Of a DNA stretch of 64,000 bases, positions 1 through 12,600 are shown one piece after another. The translations under genes were made by a program, and so were the position numbers. The stretch spans positions 62,001-126,000 of the forward strand of contig OZ316892.1 of NCBI GenBank assembly GCA_973895155.1, in the 5' to 3' direction. The notes under the pieces were generated by a model, which did not search any database, was not told the origin of the DNA, and was given only the letters and a program-made list of their open reading frames with translations. The first letter of the stretch is position 1, and every line of letters starts with the position of its first letter. The DNA is from Marsupella aquatica (taxonomy: Eukaryota > Marchantiophyta).

Positions 1-701
1 GAAGAGATAACGGTGGCAGCAAAAGAAAGAGTAATACATGTCTGACTCTCTGGATAGAAAATTGGTGACAAAAATCGAAAAACATGCTGCAAAGAGGTAA
101 CTAAACAGTCCGTGGTTACCCAACCATTTCGCCTCTTAAAGGATTCAGGAGCAAAGAAAGACTCTATATAAGCTCGGGGCTCTCCATCAATCTTCTGCAA
201 ATCCTCGCCCGTTGTCGGCGTCGAGTAGACTCCCGCTATGAGCGCTTCAGTCCAAACACTTGGACGCGAGCGGACACCGATTCCTTCCTCAGCATCCCAC
301 ACACCTTGGTCGATGAGGCTGAACTCGCACATCCTCCAAGGGAAACGAAGTAATTTCTTCAAGCCCATCAATGCAAGATTCGTCCTCAATTGTCGGCGGT
401 CCACCATATTCGACGGGATAATTGCGAGTATTGGTCGCGTCGTAAGTTTGGACTCCACCATCGCATCAATCGTAAAGGACGCTTCTCTTGCCGTTCCTAG
501 AAGTGGACGCTTCTCGCAGCGTCCCGTCAAGACCAAGTTTTAGGGTGGACGCTTCTCTCAGCGTCCAGTGCAAAAACTAAAATTCCGAACACTTGTGAAG
601 GGGGAGGGAATGCTGATTCTAATAAAGTACAAACTACCTACCGCCCTCCACTGAAACTATGACCTGTCCCAGGTGAAACACTAAATAGGAGACTCATGAT
701 A
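1..701. other. Non-coding flank, possible LTR or promoter remnant
   Basis: No convincing gene. A TATA-like CTATATAAG lies at about 164-172 on the plus strand, followed by a C/T-rich leader. At about 475-565 the motif GGACGCTTCTC...GCGTCC recurs as short direct and inverted copies. This could be LTR or leader sequence of a retroelement. However, the neighbouring integrase is on the minus strand, so the link is not established. A plus-strand ORF at 238-543 has no recognisable domain. Confidence 0.3.
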
Positions 702-2045
702 TCACTTAACCCAGAATCCATTGATTCGGGTGTCAAGTGGGTGACCGTCTAAGGTAGTCAAGGAAACCGAACTGTTAGCCCAGATTTGGGTAACTCGATA
801 AGGACCAATCCAATGGGTATGGAGTTTCCCAGGAAATAACATATAACGGGAATCAAAGACTAATGCTAAATCACCAACATCTAAATTCACGACTCACAGC
901 TTTTGATCATAAACAAGCTTACGCTTGTTCTGAATTGTAGCTGTATGGTCTAACGCTAAAAGTCTAACTTCTTCTAATTTGACAATATCAGAAAACCTAT
1001 GTGGGAGACTAGCCGCTGGAGAGAGACGGTTGGATACCAAGAGTCATTCTGTTGGGAAGGAGAATTCAATAGGAATGATACTGTCCAGGCCATAAGTCAG
1101 GTAGAAGGGAGTGTGAAGGGTTGTAATTTTCTCGGCAGTACGGTAAGCCCATAATGCAGAATGTAACTTCACATCCCAGTCTGTCTTGTGAGACTCTACT
1201 ATCTTATTCAGGATCTTGCCCACAATGCCATTAGCTCTTTCCGTTAAGCCATTAGCTCTGGGGTTGTAAGGAGTAGTTTTGCGATGCTTGATAAGATATG
1301 TGTTAGTAATTAACTCAATAGTTGAGTTAAGAAAATGCAAACCCCTATCGCTTACCAACTCCAAAGGACACCCGAACCGAGTAATAATGTGCTCAAAGAG
1401 AAATGCAGCCGCTGTTGTAGCATCATTCTTGCGAGTGGCTTTAGCCTCCACCCATTTGGTGGCATAATCAGTGGCCAGAATAATGTATTTACTTTGGCTT
1501 TTTCGAGCTGCTGGTGAAATTGGGCCAATAAAATCAATACCCCATTTCTCAAATGGTGTCAAAGGCAGGATGGGCGTAAGAGGCCATTTGGAACTAGCAG
1601 TGGGTTTCCCTATTCTTTGACAGGGGTCACACGTCTTAATAAAGTTGTAAGTATCTCTATGCATGGTAGGCCACCAGTACCCAGCATCCAAAATTTTCTT
1701 TACAGTAGTATTGATAGCATAATGGCCACGTGTTTCTCCATAATGTAAAGCTTCAATTACTTGTGGGAGTTCCCTGTTCTCCAGACATCGTCGCATCTTC
1801 TGATCAGGACCTTGTTTAAACAAAGTGCCCTGAAGGATAGTATAAGGTCCCACCTTATGTGCAAAAACAGCTCATTCTTCCGCATTAAGGCCTTCAGGAA
1901 AACTACCATGAATCAACATGTGCACAATATCGAAATACGGTGAAGACTATCCTTCAATGTGCCACAAATGCTCATCTGGGAATTCATCAGAAAGATTATG
2001 CTGATTCTCTGGCCCAGGTAAGATGCACGGGCATTGGGCAGGGTG
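702..2045 (-). pseudogene. Ty3/gypsy integrase (end of pol), decayed
   Basis: This is the 3' end of a Ty3/gypsy pol. One minus-strand frame runs from about 2045 to 702. In order it shows a linker (DEFPDEHLWHIE), an H2C2-type zinc-binding region (GHYAI...CDPCQ), and a DDE integrase core with D in GIDFIGP, D in VSDRGLHF and E in GLTERANG. It ends with a GPY-type C-terminal domain (HWIGPYRV). Known role: integrase inserts retroelement cDNA into the host genome. The frame is interrupted only by stops: one TAG and one TGA before 1853, TGA at 1046-1044 and TGA near 893. No frameshift was seen. Reverse transcriptase and RNase H are absent upstream, so this is a truncated copy. The family assignment is safe; activity is excluded. 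Confidence 0.85.
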
Positions 2046-2629
2046 AATCTTGTCAGAAGTTCACATTTGTTAGACTAGAACCATTGGGATGCACAAGCTT
2101 TGAGGTCTCCTAAGCAATCACCAGTGCCTTTGATTTTGTCCCTAAACTAAGCAAAGTTCTCTTGTAGCATGTTAAGGGGAGCCCTCTACCTCTAAACAAT
2201 GAGATCCTAAACTAATTTCACTTGAGACATCTCTAGGTACGTAAATAGACAAACACTCATCAGGGAGGTCCAATTCTCAATTTCAGAGACAGTAGACATA
2301 GAAGTAGGCCCTATGGAGATAGATGAAATCAATAGAACTGAGAAACTAGTAGGGAGCAGGAAAACTACTCATACACAAATAGTCGCTTCCAAGTTGAAAT
2401 TCCAAGTTTTAGAATAGAAAGAAAAGTGACTCTTCTATGGTAATGATGGATAGAAACCAAACAGAGATAAATAATAAGAAAAAAAACAACTAATGCAAAG
2501 ATAAATTGAATTTAGGGTGAAATGAATACAATGGGCATCATCATATATACGGGCATATATATCTCACAGCTTTGTTCATTAGAATCCCCTGGGAACTCCA
2601 CATGTAGAGATTTTGACTTTGATTCTTAT
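2046..2629. other. Spacer without recognisable gene
   Basis: AT-rich spacer between the decayed integrase and the large minus-strand ORF. Reverse transcriptase or RNase H motifs, which would be expected here in an intact gypsy element, were not found. The integrase and the upstream ORF therefore need not belong to one element. Confidence 0.4.
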
Positions 2630-5600
2630 CTAACTGTAATTATAATCAGTAAACATATCAAAGTGAATTCGCTCCGAGGTCGTGTTGTCCCTTTGATCAA
2701 GTGCAGCATATCGAGCTTCCCGGTCTTCATCTACTTGCTCTTGTCTTGCATGACACTGAGCCCATCTTCTCTTACTCATGTCATTCCTAAATGCCATTTG
2801 TCTCTCCTCTCTCTGTCCGGGGGTTTCCTCGACCATAATACCTTCCTCATTGTACAGTTTACACACACCAGGTCCTCGCTTGTCTGAAAGTTGTAATTCA
2901 TCATCAATGTCCCCTTCTTCTAGGGATTGAGTAATGAGGTAGGACTTACTGACACCTGCAACACTTCCCCATCTTAACATAGGCAGCTCACCTTTCAGAA
3001 ACCCAGCTGCCACCATCAAATTGTACATCCTAGCAGCCGAAGGCCCTGCTCGACTAAATAATTTCCACAAATCTAGACCACCATCCTCCATCTCTCCAGT
3101 AACTGAGATGCGGACATCTGCTTTCTTGCCTGACCTTCCCACAACTTCGTATAATGTTCTTGTGAAGCAGTACCATTTGAAATACCGAGGATCCTTGAGC
3201 ATGTTGTTGTATGTTTCAATGTGATGGACACTCCACAACCATTTCTCGATCTGCTCCAAAAAACTTATCTGCTGATTTGTCCTGTAACTAGGTGTCATTA
3301 GTATCTGAATACTTGGATGGTGCTGCCAGATAGAAAAGTAAGTGGGGGTCGCTTCGTACATAACAGCTATTCCATCCTGTCCTTCTATTTGATCTCCCTC
3401 TTGCACTTGGTAATCCTGTGGTGGATCATGATATCCCCAAAGCAAAGCGGGACCAAAGTACTTCCCAATATTATAATTATACACACCTAGCTCTAACCAT
3501 GTAATAACTACTTCTGTGGGAGTCACTGCTTCCCAATAACTACTTTTCTCCAAGTGAACCAAAGATACATCTTCGGGGTTAAAGGGGTATACATCATTTC
3601 TAAAGTAACCCCCTTGACGAGCCACCACCGCTGGGTCACGCCTCAATTCATAAAAGAACCTCATTGCCAAGTGACTAAGCTCAGGTGCAATTGGTAGATT
3701 GAAACTCATCCAATCATCAGATACTACTATGTCAGAGGTGAAAAATGGGTTGAATGCGACAGTAACCCCGTCCCTCTCCATCTTCTTCCACTGGGCAGCC
3801 TCCAAAAATGTGATGAGTCGGGGAAGTGTATACTTCCCACAATTGATCCGTACTTCCCGAGCAGCCCACGTTTTCAATATCAAGGGCAACAACTCATATA
3901 ACTTACTATAAACATCTAGACAACATTTTCTCTGGTTATCCCTCTGTGCTAATCCCTCATGAACCATATTAGCCATTGCTTTAAGTGCAATAAAAGTTTC
4001 ATTTTGAGGATGCTCCCTTTCTAATTCCGACAACATGAATTGAGCTATTCGACTGTTAGCCCGACCTCCTAATCTATAAGACAAATCCTCAGGTAATTGT
4101 ACATTAATATGTCCAGACCACTCAAAAAAAGGCAGCATGAATCTAATCCTTATAGGGACTTCATCCCAAATCTGATCCCAATCTCCAGGTCTGATATCCC
4201 TTTTATTTACCTCTGCACTGGCCAAAATTATCCGAAGGGTTTCTAGTCCGAGGGCTTCATCAACCTCAATCGGATGCCAACCATCACTCTGCTCTCCAGA
4301 CATTGTGGTCCAGTGGTTGATGCTGATCTTTTTCAGGATCTCAACTCGTTGTTTGTTTATTGGGTCTTTCAAAGCCCCATCCAATAACTTGGTGGCTTTC
4401 TTTGCTTCATCTCTCAACTCTTGCACTCGAAGTTCCCAAGCATCATAAGCATGTCGTGGTATCCGAACATCCTTAGAATTACATTGCACCAACTCTCGCT
4501 GGGCTATTTCACCCAACCACTTCTTTCTCTCCTTCTCTCTTTGCTTGGCACTTAATTCTAATGTTCGGATATACTCCACCCTCTCCAGGTTTTGCTGCTC
4601 CAACTTTTGTAACGCTTCAAAAGTCAGTGTGAGCTGCTGGGTAGTTTCTTTTAGCGACTTCTCTATCACTATTATCATCTGAGAGGTATGACCTGCACAT
4701 TGAGAGTGAGTATAGCGCACTTTAGCAAATTCATCTTCTAATTGCAGCCACTTCTCCTTTTCTTCTTCATATTGGCCTGAAGCCTCCTTGCTCGCTTTTT
4801 GGGCCTCCTTCAATTGTGCATTCAACTCTCTGCCCTCTTCTTCAAAGGCAGCTACATACCGACTCAATTCTTCTGCCTTTGTGGTATTCTGAGCGTGTTG
4901 CTTCTCTGCTTCCTTCCGGACAGTTGTCACTTCCTCTATCAGCAAAGTAATCCTTGCCTCTTTTTCTTGGGACTTCATCTCCTGCTCATGCAACATTTGT
5001 TCTCGTATCTCCACCTTCTCATTGAGGAGTCTCACCATCTCCTTGTTTTCCTTCAGCAAACTCTCCAACTTCTCAATCCTCTCTTGGAGCTTAAGGTTGG
5101 TGTTGGCGCTTCTGAACAGATCTTCTTCCTGCTGCTTTGCCTTTTTTCTCTCTCTTACCCCAGTTTCTGCTTCGAGTGCACAAATGTGGGCCAACCCGCA
5201 CACTTCCTTGGCTTGATGTAACCACAAACGCTTGTCACTTCCTACAGGGAAGGGTCGATTAATAAACTTCATCCTCTGCTCAAAGGAGGTGAGCTCAGAC
5301 AGAACAACATTTGATAACAACTCTGTCAACACTGGTTGATGGTATACATAATCAGATTGGGCAATGGATGTCATAGCTTCTTCTTCCTCTTCGACCGGGA
5401 TTATCACTCTCCTTTTCTTTCTTTTCAAGGACTTAACACACGCATTCCCCTTTATCCTCAATGTACGTAATCCTTGTGCGCCTTCTTCATCAGAATTGTC
5501 CACTTCATCTGCACTGCTTGAGACCAGGCCCGAGACCAGGGATCCCTTTGGGGCATAGAGTCTCGGATTATCTTCTTCCCCATCCTCGCTCTCTGACTCC

Positions 5601-6367
5601 TCCTTTTCTTCTTCCTCCTGGTTTGCCTCCTCTCGCTCCTCTGAATCGCTGTCCTGCAAGGAGATTATTGTGACCGCGGTTGTGATCCTATCGGCAGTGA
5701 GGGCGTGGTCCATCACTACGCTTAATACATATGCACAAATTGACGGAAACAATGGTAGCCCCTTCCTGGTTATAACACTTGCAAGGTTGCGCTTCCATAT
5801 CAGCAATGGGTGAAGAGTTCCATCTAATACTCTCTTGGCAACTGATAGTTGCTCTGGCGTTACATAATGGTACCCACTCTTGAGGATTACCCATTTAGTA
5901 AAGAACTCCACATACTTGCGGACCTCTTGGTTTGTCATAACGCCATATTGGACCTTCTTCTCATGCTGGAGCTCTCCTCCTTGTTTTAGGAAGGCACTCA
6001 TCTCTCTTCCCGTAAGTGCCTCAATTGGATAGTCAGCTGGTAGGCTGTCTGGGGCGAAAATCCCAAACAAAGTCGCTAATTCCTTGTTGGGGATGCGGTA
6101 GGCTTGTGCTCTGTATGTGATAAACACTCCAGTGTCTGCAAAATTGACATCCACAATATCTTTGTAAAGCTGACAAGCACGATCAATTGATACAAACCTA
6201 TCAATTCGGACAAGCCCATAGCATCGAGCCCTTTCAAATATCTCTTTGTATTCTTCAATGAAAGCCACCTCAGAGATTGAGTTCCTCAATCTTTCTTCTG
6301 GAGTTGATCGAGGTTGTTTATTTTTGGCTGGAGGGACCTCTACTCGGGTTTGATTTGGAGATGTCAT
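2630..6367 (-). CDS. 1245-residue coiled-coil protein of unknown function, recurring N-terminal fold
   Basis: Single uninterrupted ORF with ATG at 6367-6365 and no introns. Residues ~20-240 resemble the N-terminal region of three other proteins in this window: a YKDIVD-like start, an aromatic and basic strand, then LATLFGIFAP and, ~100 residues later, IWKRNLA...SICAYVLSVV. By pattern this resembles the plant transposon-protein domain Pfam PF20167, cited from memory. Residues ~240-310 are acidic (runs of E, D and S). Residues ~390-690 form a long coiled coil rich in E, K and Q. Residues ~740-1245 are a mixed region rich in W and Y that I do not recognise. An intact frame beside decayed elements suggests recent activity or selection. 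It could be an element-encoded gag-like protein or a domesticated derivative. Function unknown. Confidence 0.75.
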   Translation of the reverse strand: MTSPNQTRVEVPPAKNKQPRSTPEERLRNSISEVAFIEEYKEIFERARCYGLVRIDRFVSIDRACQLYKDIVDVNFADTGVFITYRAQAYRIPNKELATLFGIFAPDSLPADYPIEALTGREMSAFLKQGGELQHEKKVQYGVMTNQEVRKYVEFFTKWVILKSGYHYVTPEQLSVAKRVLDGTLHPLLIWKRNLASVITRKGLPLFPSICAYVLSVVMDHALTADRITTAVTIISLQDSDSEEREEANQEEEEKEESESEDGEEDNPRLYAPKGSLVSGLVSSSADEVDNSDEEGAQGLRTLRIKGNACVKSLKRKKRRVIIPVEEEEEAMTSIAQSDYVYHQPVLTELLSNVVLSELTSFEQRMKFINRPFPVGSDKRLWLHQAKEVCGLAHICALEAETGVRERKKAKQQEEDLFRSANTNLKLQERIEKLESLLKENKEMVRLLNEKVEIREQMLHEQEMKSQEKEARITLLIEEVTTVRKEAEKQHAQNTTKAEELSRYVAAFEEEGRELNAQLKEAQKASKEASGQYEEEKEKWLQLEDEFAKVRYTHSQCAGHTSQMIIVIEKSLKETTQQLTLTFEALQKLEQQNLERVEYIRTLELSAKQREKERKKWLGEIAQRELVQCNSKDVRIPRHAYDAWELRVQELRDEAKKATKLLDGALKDPINKQRVEILKKISINHWTTMSGEQSDGWHPIEVDEALGLETLRIILASAEVNKRDIRPGDWDQIWDEVPIRIRFMLPFFEWSGHINVQLPEDLSYRLGGRANSRIAQFMLSELEREHPQNETFIALKAMANMVHEGLAQRDNQRKCCLDVYSKLYELLPLILKTWAAREVRINCGKYTLPRLITFLEAAQWKKMERDGVTVAFNPFFTSDIVVSDDWMSFNLPIAPELSHLAMRFFYELRRDPAVVARQGGYFRNDVYPFNPEDVSLVHLEKSSYWEAVTPTEVVITWLELGVYNYNIGKYFGPALLWGYHDPPQDYQVQEGDQIEGQDGIAVMYEATPTYFSIWQHHPSIQILMTPSYRTNQQISFLEQIEKWLWSVHHIETYNNMLKDPRYFKWYCFTRTLYEVVGRSGKKADVRISVTGEMEDGGLDLWKLFSRAGPSAARMYNLMVAAGFLKGELPMLRWGSVAGVSKSYLITQSLEEGDIDDELQLSDKRGPGVCKLYNEEGIMVEETPGQREERQMAFRNDMSKRRWAQCHARQEQVDEDREARYAALDQRDNTTSERIHFDMFTDYNYS

Positions 6368-9300
6368 TGTGAAATCTTTACAAATGAAGGTAGTTCAGTC
6401 AACTTATCCACTTCGCAAACATTCGGAACATCCTTCCTTCCTAAAGATTTCAATGGGGCGCTCGCACTGTGAAAACTCTAATATACTTGGCAAACATGTT
6501 GGTCTCATAGATTGAAGTGGTTTCAACGATGGCACGGTCAATTGAATAGCGGACGGTGGTCTTAGTGTCTTAGTGCCTTTCCTTTTATGGTGTTTGAATC
6601 CTCTTCCTCCTACAACTTGGAGCAATAGCTTCCCTCGTTCCACTTCCTTTTGTATCCAAACAATGATGACTCTTCTTCTCTTGAATGGAGACTGAGGGTA
6701 CAATCCCTCTTGTGATGATATTCACTTGAATGGAGAGGGTACAATCCTGACACTGTTCATTTTCTTGTCGGCCACCCTTTTGTCCTATATCTCATGAAGT
6801 TGGGTACACCCCACACAACATACAAACCGTTAAAAGTTTCTGACAATTAACCTAGTTGCATGTACTTAGACAATACTTTAATATATAAATCATGACTTGT
6901 TAATCATTAATTATGCTTTATTATCTCTCTTTGCAACACTATTAGGGGGTCACACATTACACACAACTTATAAAAAAGGAGATTGAACTAAAAAAGAACA
7001 AACTATATGACCAAAGGATAGACTCTCAATCTAGGGGATCTTTCCGCAAGCCACCTAATCTAGAATAGTTTTCATTACTTAGATAGTTTGCACTACTATA
7101 TATTATTCACAACTATATTATATCTCAAATATATGTTTCTTGAAGAAGTGTGTTATAATTCCACTCCTCTCAATTAGTTGTTTATTTTAATATATGTACT
7201 AGAAAGCTTAATTTCTACTCAATTAGTAGTTTAATGTATGCTAGTAGAACATTATGGACCATATTAGACTCTCAAAACTCAAGCTAAAAGCCCTTATTTT
7301 CCTGGTCATATATTATGCAGAAGATTGCAAAAATCACATCACTTTGGATGAGGTAATTAATTTCTCCTATATTTTCACTAAAATTTGTAAAATTATCTTA
7401 TCATAACAATCTACGATACCATCAAAATTTTGACCATAAATAATAGCCTTTGACAACTTGAGTTAGAGTTAATATTACATACATTAATTATACTCAAACA
7501 AGGCCTAAAAAATGTAACTAGGGGGCCCACGAACTAATTCCAAATACTCTTTTAGCTCCAATGCACTATCTTTAAAATTTGAAATATTATGGTATCTCCT
7601 CAAAACAACAAGCTGTAAGACTCTAATGCATATACTGAAATCTCTTGTTTAGACTCTATTAGGGCATCAAAGCCCAGCCGTAACTCAGTTATAGCTTAGG
7701 ACATAAATCACTTTTATGGCCTGGAAGTAACTTCTTATGGGGTACCTACAAAGGTGCCCCGCAAGTCTCATACATCATAAAGTTTTATGTCCGTAGGGTG
7801 AAGACCATATGTTTTAAGAGAAGTCGCCCCGGCACTAGTCACTAGTGCAAAGCCTGCCCGGCACAAGTGGCCCCTACGATGATCCCAGTGATGGAATGAG
7901 GGGTGAACTGAGTGTATTTTCCCCACTCACGAATTTGGGCAGCTCCTCTGAAATTCTTGATGAAATCCATCTGGGCATCACACTTAGGTCCACATTCATC
8001 AATATCGTTGCTGTTTGTCCTGAATTCGTAGTCAATGCACTATTGGGGTGAGGAAGAGATTCCCTCCAATCTTATTTAATGATGAGAGCCGCATAGGTGA
8101 CGGTGAGCAAGCTCACCGACATGGCTGCTACGTCGAGCTGTGAATTGTGGTGATGGATGGTTGTCTCCCAAAATTGTTCTACAGGCACTCTCGAGCAAGG
8201 AATTCTTCTAATTGTTTGCTACTTGTTCTTCCATATTACATGAATTTAGTTTTGACAAAGAACAAACAGTTCTGAAACCGAGATTCTACGGGGAATAGAA
8301 ATTGTTTGCTCTTGGATGTCCTTTGCTCATTTTAACAGACTTTCAAACAATGGATTTGATTTTAGAAGTATGTTGGTGACAAATCCCCACCTGTAACAAT
8401 CTATTGCACATCACATGAAACTAAAATGCTAATCTCTGTGCAAGCGCAATTGAACAACTACTGTTTTTTACTCATCTCTACTTCAATGTTGGTGTCTCTA
8501 TTAGCTTTGAGTGCTTAATTTCAGAGTCTCTCTTAGCTTTGAGTGCAGAATTGTGACTACGCCTGTCGAAATAGTTTCGAGGCGCTCAATTGTCTCAGAA
8601 GTTATTAAATTCCTAGGTTCAACATAGTGGCAAAAGTTACGACGATGCGCCGTCCAAATTTCTGCTGTTCTGATTCTGGCCAACGCTTTCTATTCTGGAT
8701 TTGATTGCCACTACATTTACTTTGTTGCTAAGACCAAAAATCTCTCTTGAAGACTCATTGACAACCTACGATGGTGATGACACCTGCAACTTTGTCACCA
8801 TCCTTAAGATTCTTTTCTACCCCATAACTAGTTCTTACAGGACGTGTCAAAGTACCTGATCAACTTCTGCCCTTAAAATTCCCGTAACTTTGTTTTACGG
8901 CTATTTGAAAGAGGGACTGACAGTGGACAGGGCTTATGGCTGTGTTTTGACACGCCCTATTGGCACTCTTGTTTGGTACTCTCATCCGAAGAGATCTAGT
9001 ACAAAAGTTTATGGCTTTCTATGTCACTTCCCGATCAAATTTGTTCATTGCTCTGACTTGCATCGTTCAATTTAAACTGTGTATTCAACTTAACTGAACA
9101 TCAGGACATGGAACACATTATTTACAATAATTATGCACAAGCACACAACCAAGAATGTGTGTCCAGACCAACTTATAACACTAAGTTCTCTCAAAGATCA
9201 GCCAAAAATCTTCAAATGAATGTAATTAATCTCCAAAATGTAGTTCAATAGCTCTCCTCTAGACTAACAGGCCCTTTCTTAATCTTGGCCAGTTGGACCT

Positions 9301-9616
9301 CTCTCTCTCAGTCTCTCTCTCTCTTGGATGAAGCCATTGTCGACAACTTAACTAGAAGGAAGAGATTTTTGTCCACTTATCAGTCATTTGCAAGCCAATC
9401 TCTTCATCACTAACGATGAAGGTAGGGATTTTCTGATTGCTCAATGAATGAATGAGGGGGTCTCAACCTTCCTTTGACCCTAAATGCATGCTCCCTTCCT
9501 CCTCTTCCACAAACTTTGCTTTCATCTCCCTCATCCATCCGTACTTGCACGACCATGAGAAATTTCACTCCTTGGTGGCATTCACTCATTCGAGGCTTGA
9601 CACAGGGTATGGTCCT
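6368..9616. other. AT-rich intergenic region
   Basis: No supported gene. The bases around 6680-6760 contain two copies of a short motif (TTGAATGGAGA followed by GGGTACAATCC). Sequence from about 6780 to 7660 is strongly AT-rich. Short ORFs on both strands (for example 7845-8051 and 8501-8683) lack domains and look like chance. Confidence 0.5.
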
Positions 9617-12600
9617 TTAATCCTTTAAATCTTTTGTTTGAAGGTTTCGCCACTTGTCTTTCAGATCAATCTGTGTCAAAGTCAATAAAACATGATAGAT
9701 GAGCATGCAATTTGTCTTGTGTGCAAGGGTAAATACAGTAATACAAAAAGCAGGATATAACCATAGAAGACTTACTTCAGACCGGTCAATGAAGTGTGCA
9801 CCCTCGGCAGCAAGAATTCAACTCCACTTGCCTGGTCCAAACCTGAAATTAACCTTGGCTTAGAAAACCTCTTGTTCTTAGAGAAAAACACCAATTAATA
9901 CCAGCTAGGTAAGATATTACGTCAATGCATTTTGATTGATAAGTCATAGGTTCACTACTTGCCTACGGACTGCCTGTTTGAGACAATTTGTTTCCTCTTT
10001 AGACCACCTTTTAGTTGCCCTACGAACACGTATTAGACCATTGGGGCCTTCTTTCATGACTGCCCGGGTGATCAATTTGGAATTTTGTATTCCAATACAA
10101 TCTTGATGCAGCCTCAACCTCTTAGATGACGGGCTGGACGTATCCTCCTTCCCTGTGCCCTGCAAAGACATCCAATTTGTAATACTCCAGCAAGGATTGC
10201 AAACATTACAAAATACAGTACATCTTCCATACTGTACAAGATAGATGTTGTTGTCACCAATGATTAAAAACAAGAAGTTTCCTGCAGACCACCTCACCTT
10301 GGCACTCGAAGTTGCTAGATTGCCCTCCTCTGCTTTGTCTTTGGATTGGAATGGGGTGATTAGGGACCGAGAAGGAGGATTTAGCAAATCTATAATTCGT
10401 TTTCTCCCTAAGTTCTTCCCCATATCACAAATGCCTTTGTAATTCTCACTCTGTGGGGCTGGAAGCTCAACTAATCTCTGTTCTTCCGGATGAATTAGGT
10501 GTTGGACTTCATTTGATGATTGTTGCATTTTGCTAGTAGTAATTCCTCTGTTGAGCATATTAACCTCTGTGCTCACCTCTGTCACAAAAAAAACACCACA
10601 TTAGAGACTTCAATTCTCCATCAACAGCACATACAAAGACCTAGGAGTCTGAAACTACTCTATACACTATCAATCTGAACTAATCAATGCTAGTTCTAGT
10701 GCAATTTTGGTCAAACTGTAAGACTACATATGAGTTGAACTATGACATTGGTGAGCACTACATACCATACACTGGTTGGGAGGATGCCTGCTTTGGCAAC
10801 AATACAGGCGCCATGATCTGCTGGTTGGCCACCTCCAAAGGAGCTCCTTCATTCTCATCTATCAAATTCTCTTTACCTGTTCCAATCTCCACCCGCCTTT
10901 TTCTATAGTGATTCAATTTAGACTGCAAATACAACCATCCAATTAACGGAAATGATATTTCTCCACCACAATATGTATATTCACAATGACTTGCAGCAAA
11001 CAACAAATCAGTCCCACCTTTTACCAAATCTGATAGCTAGTGAGAGAAGACAAGGCCCAAACATTGTTAAAACAATGCATCTGTCTCCTAGCCTGTGAGT
11101 GCGGGACAAAACCAATGGAAAAATCCCAAAATTTTTGTGCACCACTCCATCGAGCGGTGCAAATTAAACCAACTATTTAATAAGACATTTAAGAAAACAA
11201 TCCTTTGGAGGAGGAGGGGAAGGGAGAGAATCATGAGCTAAGTTACCCAAGGTTGATCCAAATAAATACCTGAAGCTCAACTCGGACTTCCTCGGCAACA
11301 CTTTCATACTTGTCTTTCAAAGTATCCACATCCCTACGAACTGCGGCCAAGGTGGTCACCATCATTTCATTCCTTTGTAGGAGTAGCTCCAACTTGACAC
11401 CTATTGTGTTGTTTGCCTCTACTTGCATCCTCAAGTTGGTCAGTATTGTTTCGTTCCTCTCTGTCTGTAACTCCAAGGTGGTTGTCATCTTCTCATTCCA
11501 GTCTCTCTGGCGCTCTTTCTCTATTTTCAACTCACCTACAACCTCCATCAAGCACAGGCATGATGTACAACAAGATCTGACTGTTTTTGAAGCTTCTGAA
11601 ATGCTCAAGGGGAATACATTCTTTAGTGTGAATATGTCAGAGTGCTCCAGCAACTCCGTACCAGTTGTTGTCAACTCGATACCAAATTTTGTCTTCAATT
11701 TTCCCTGTTCTCTATCCTCTGTTCCAGGCGTTGCTTCCGCTTCGCCCAATGTCTTCCCTGATATTTCATGTTCTTTACCCCCCGACAGAGGTTTTGTCTC
11801 TTGAAGACTCAATGTCTTCATGGACGTTGCATGATCTTCATGGATTATCCCAACCTTTGTCACCATCTCATTGTCACAAGCTCGATTGAACAAAGAACCA
11901 TCTTGGTGTCCGTTCACAAAAGAACCATCTTGCTAACCTTGCGGCTCTGCTCCACTAGTTGAGAATAGCCCGAGAAGTCCTCCACTGCTACATGGATCAC
12001 CCTCATGCACACTAGAAACAACAGTTCCTTTGGCATGTCCTGACATTGCATCATCGTCGTTCATAATTTGCAGATGCATTGTGAGATGTTTTTGTCCTGT
12101 GCAGTTCTCCTCCATCCCGTGGTTTTCCACTCCATGATGCTCCACACCCACTTGAGTAGATGTTTTCCAATGGAATACTTGTGGCCTTGGCAAAGACACA
12201 ATTGAAGGGGACTTCTCACTCAACAGAATTTGCAGATGGGATCCAAAATTGTAAGTGCAAGTCATGTTACCTTCGGAGATTTGTTTCCGGGCTCTGCAGA
12301 GGAGGTCGATCAGTCTCCCGCCAAGATATTCTCCCCAATTCTTCCTACTACTTGTTTCTTCAACTTGCTTTATCTAGCACAAAGACACATCGGCCCTGCT
12401 CCCCTTAAAGTGAAGAGCCCCCAATTGAAACTCTAGCCTCTCTCTGATTAGGGAATCTTTGCAATATTGCAATGAGTAAGAACCATTGCTGTTCCTTTTA
12501 ATCCCTGCGAATGACCTTGGATTATATCGAACTGCTTTTTGCTCAAATGGCTCCCCTGACCCTTGCAACTTGAATGTCTTCTTGATAGAATCCAAACTCA

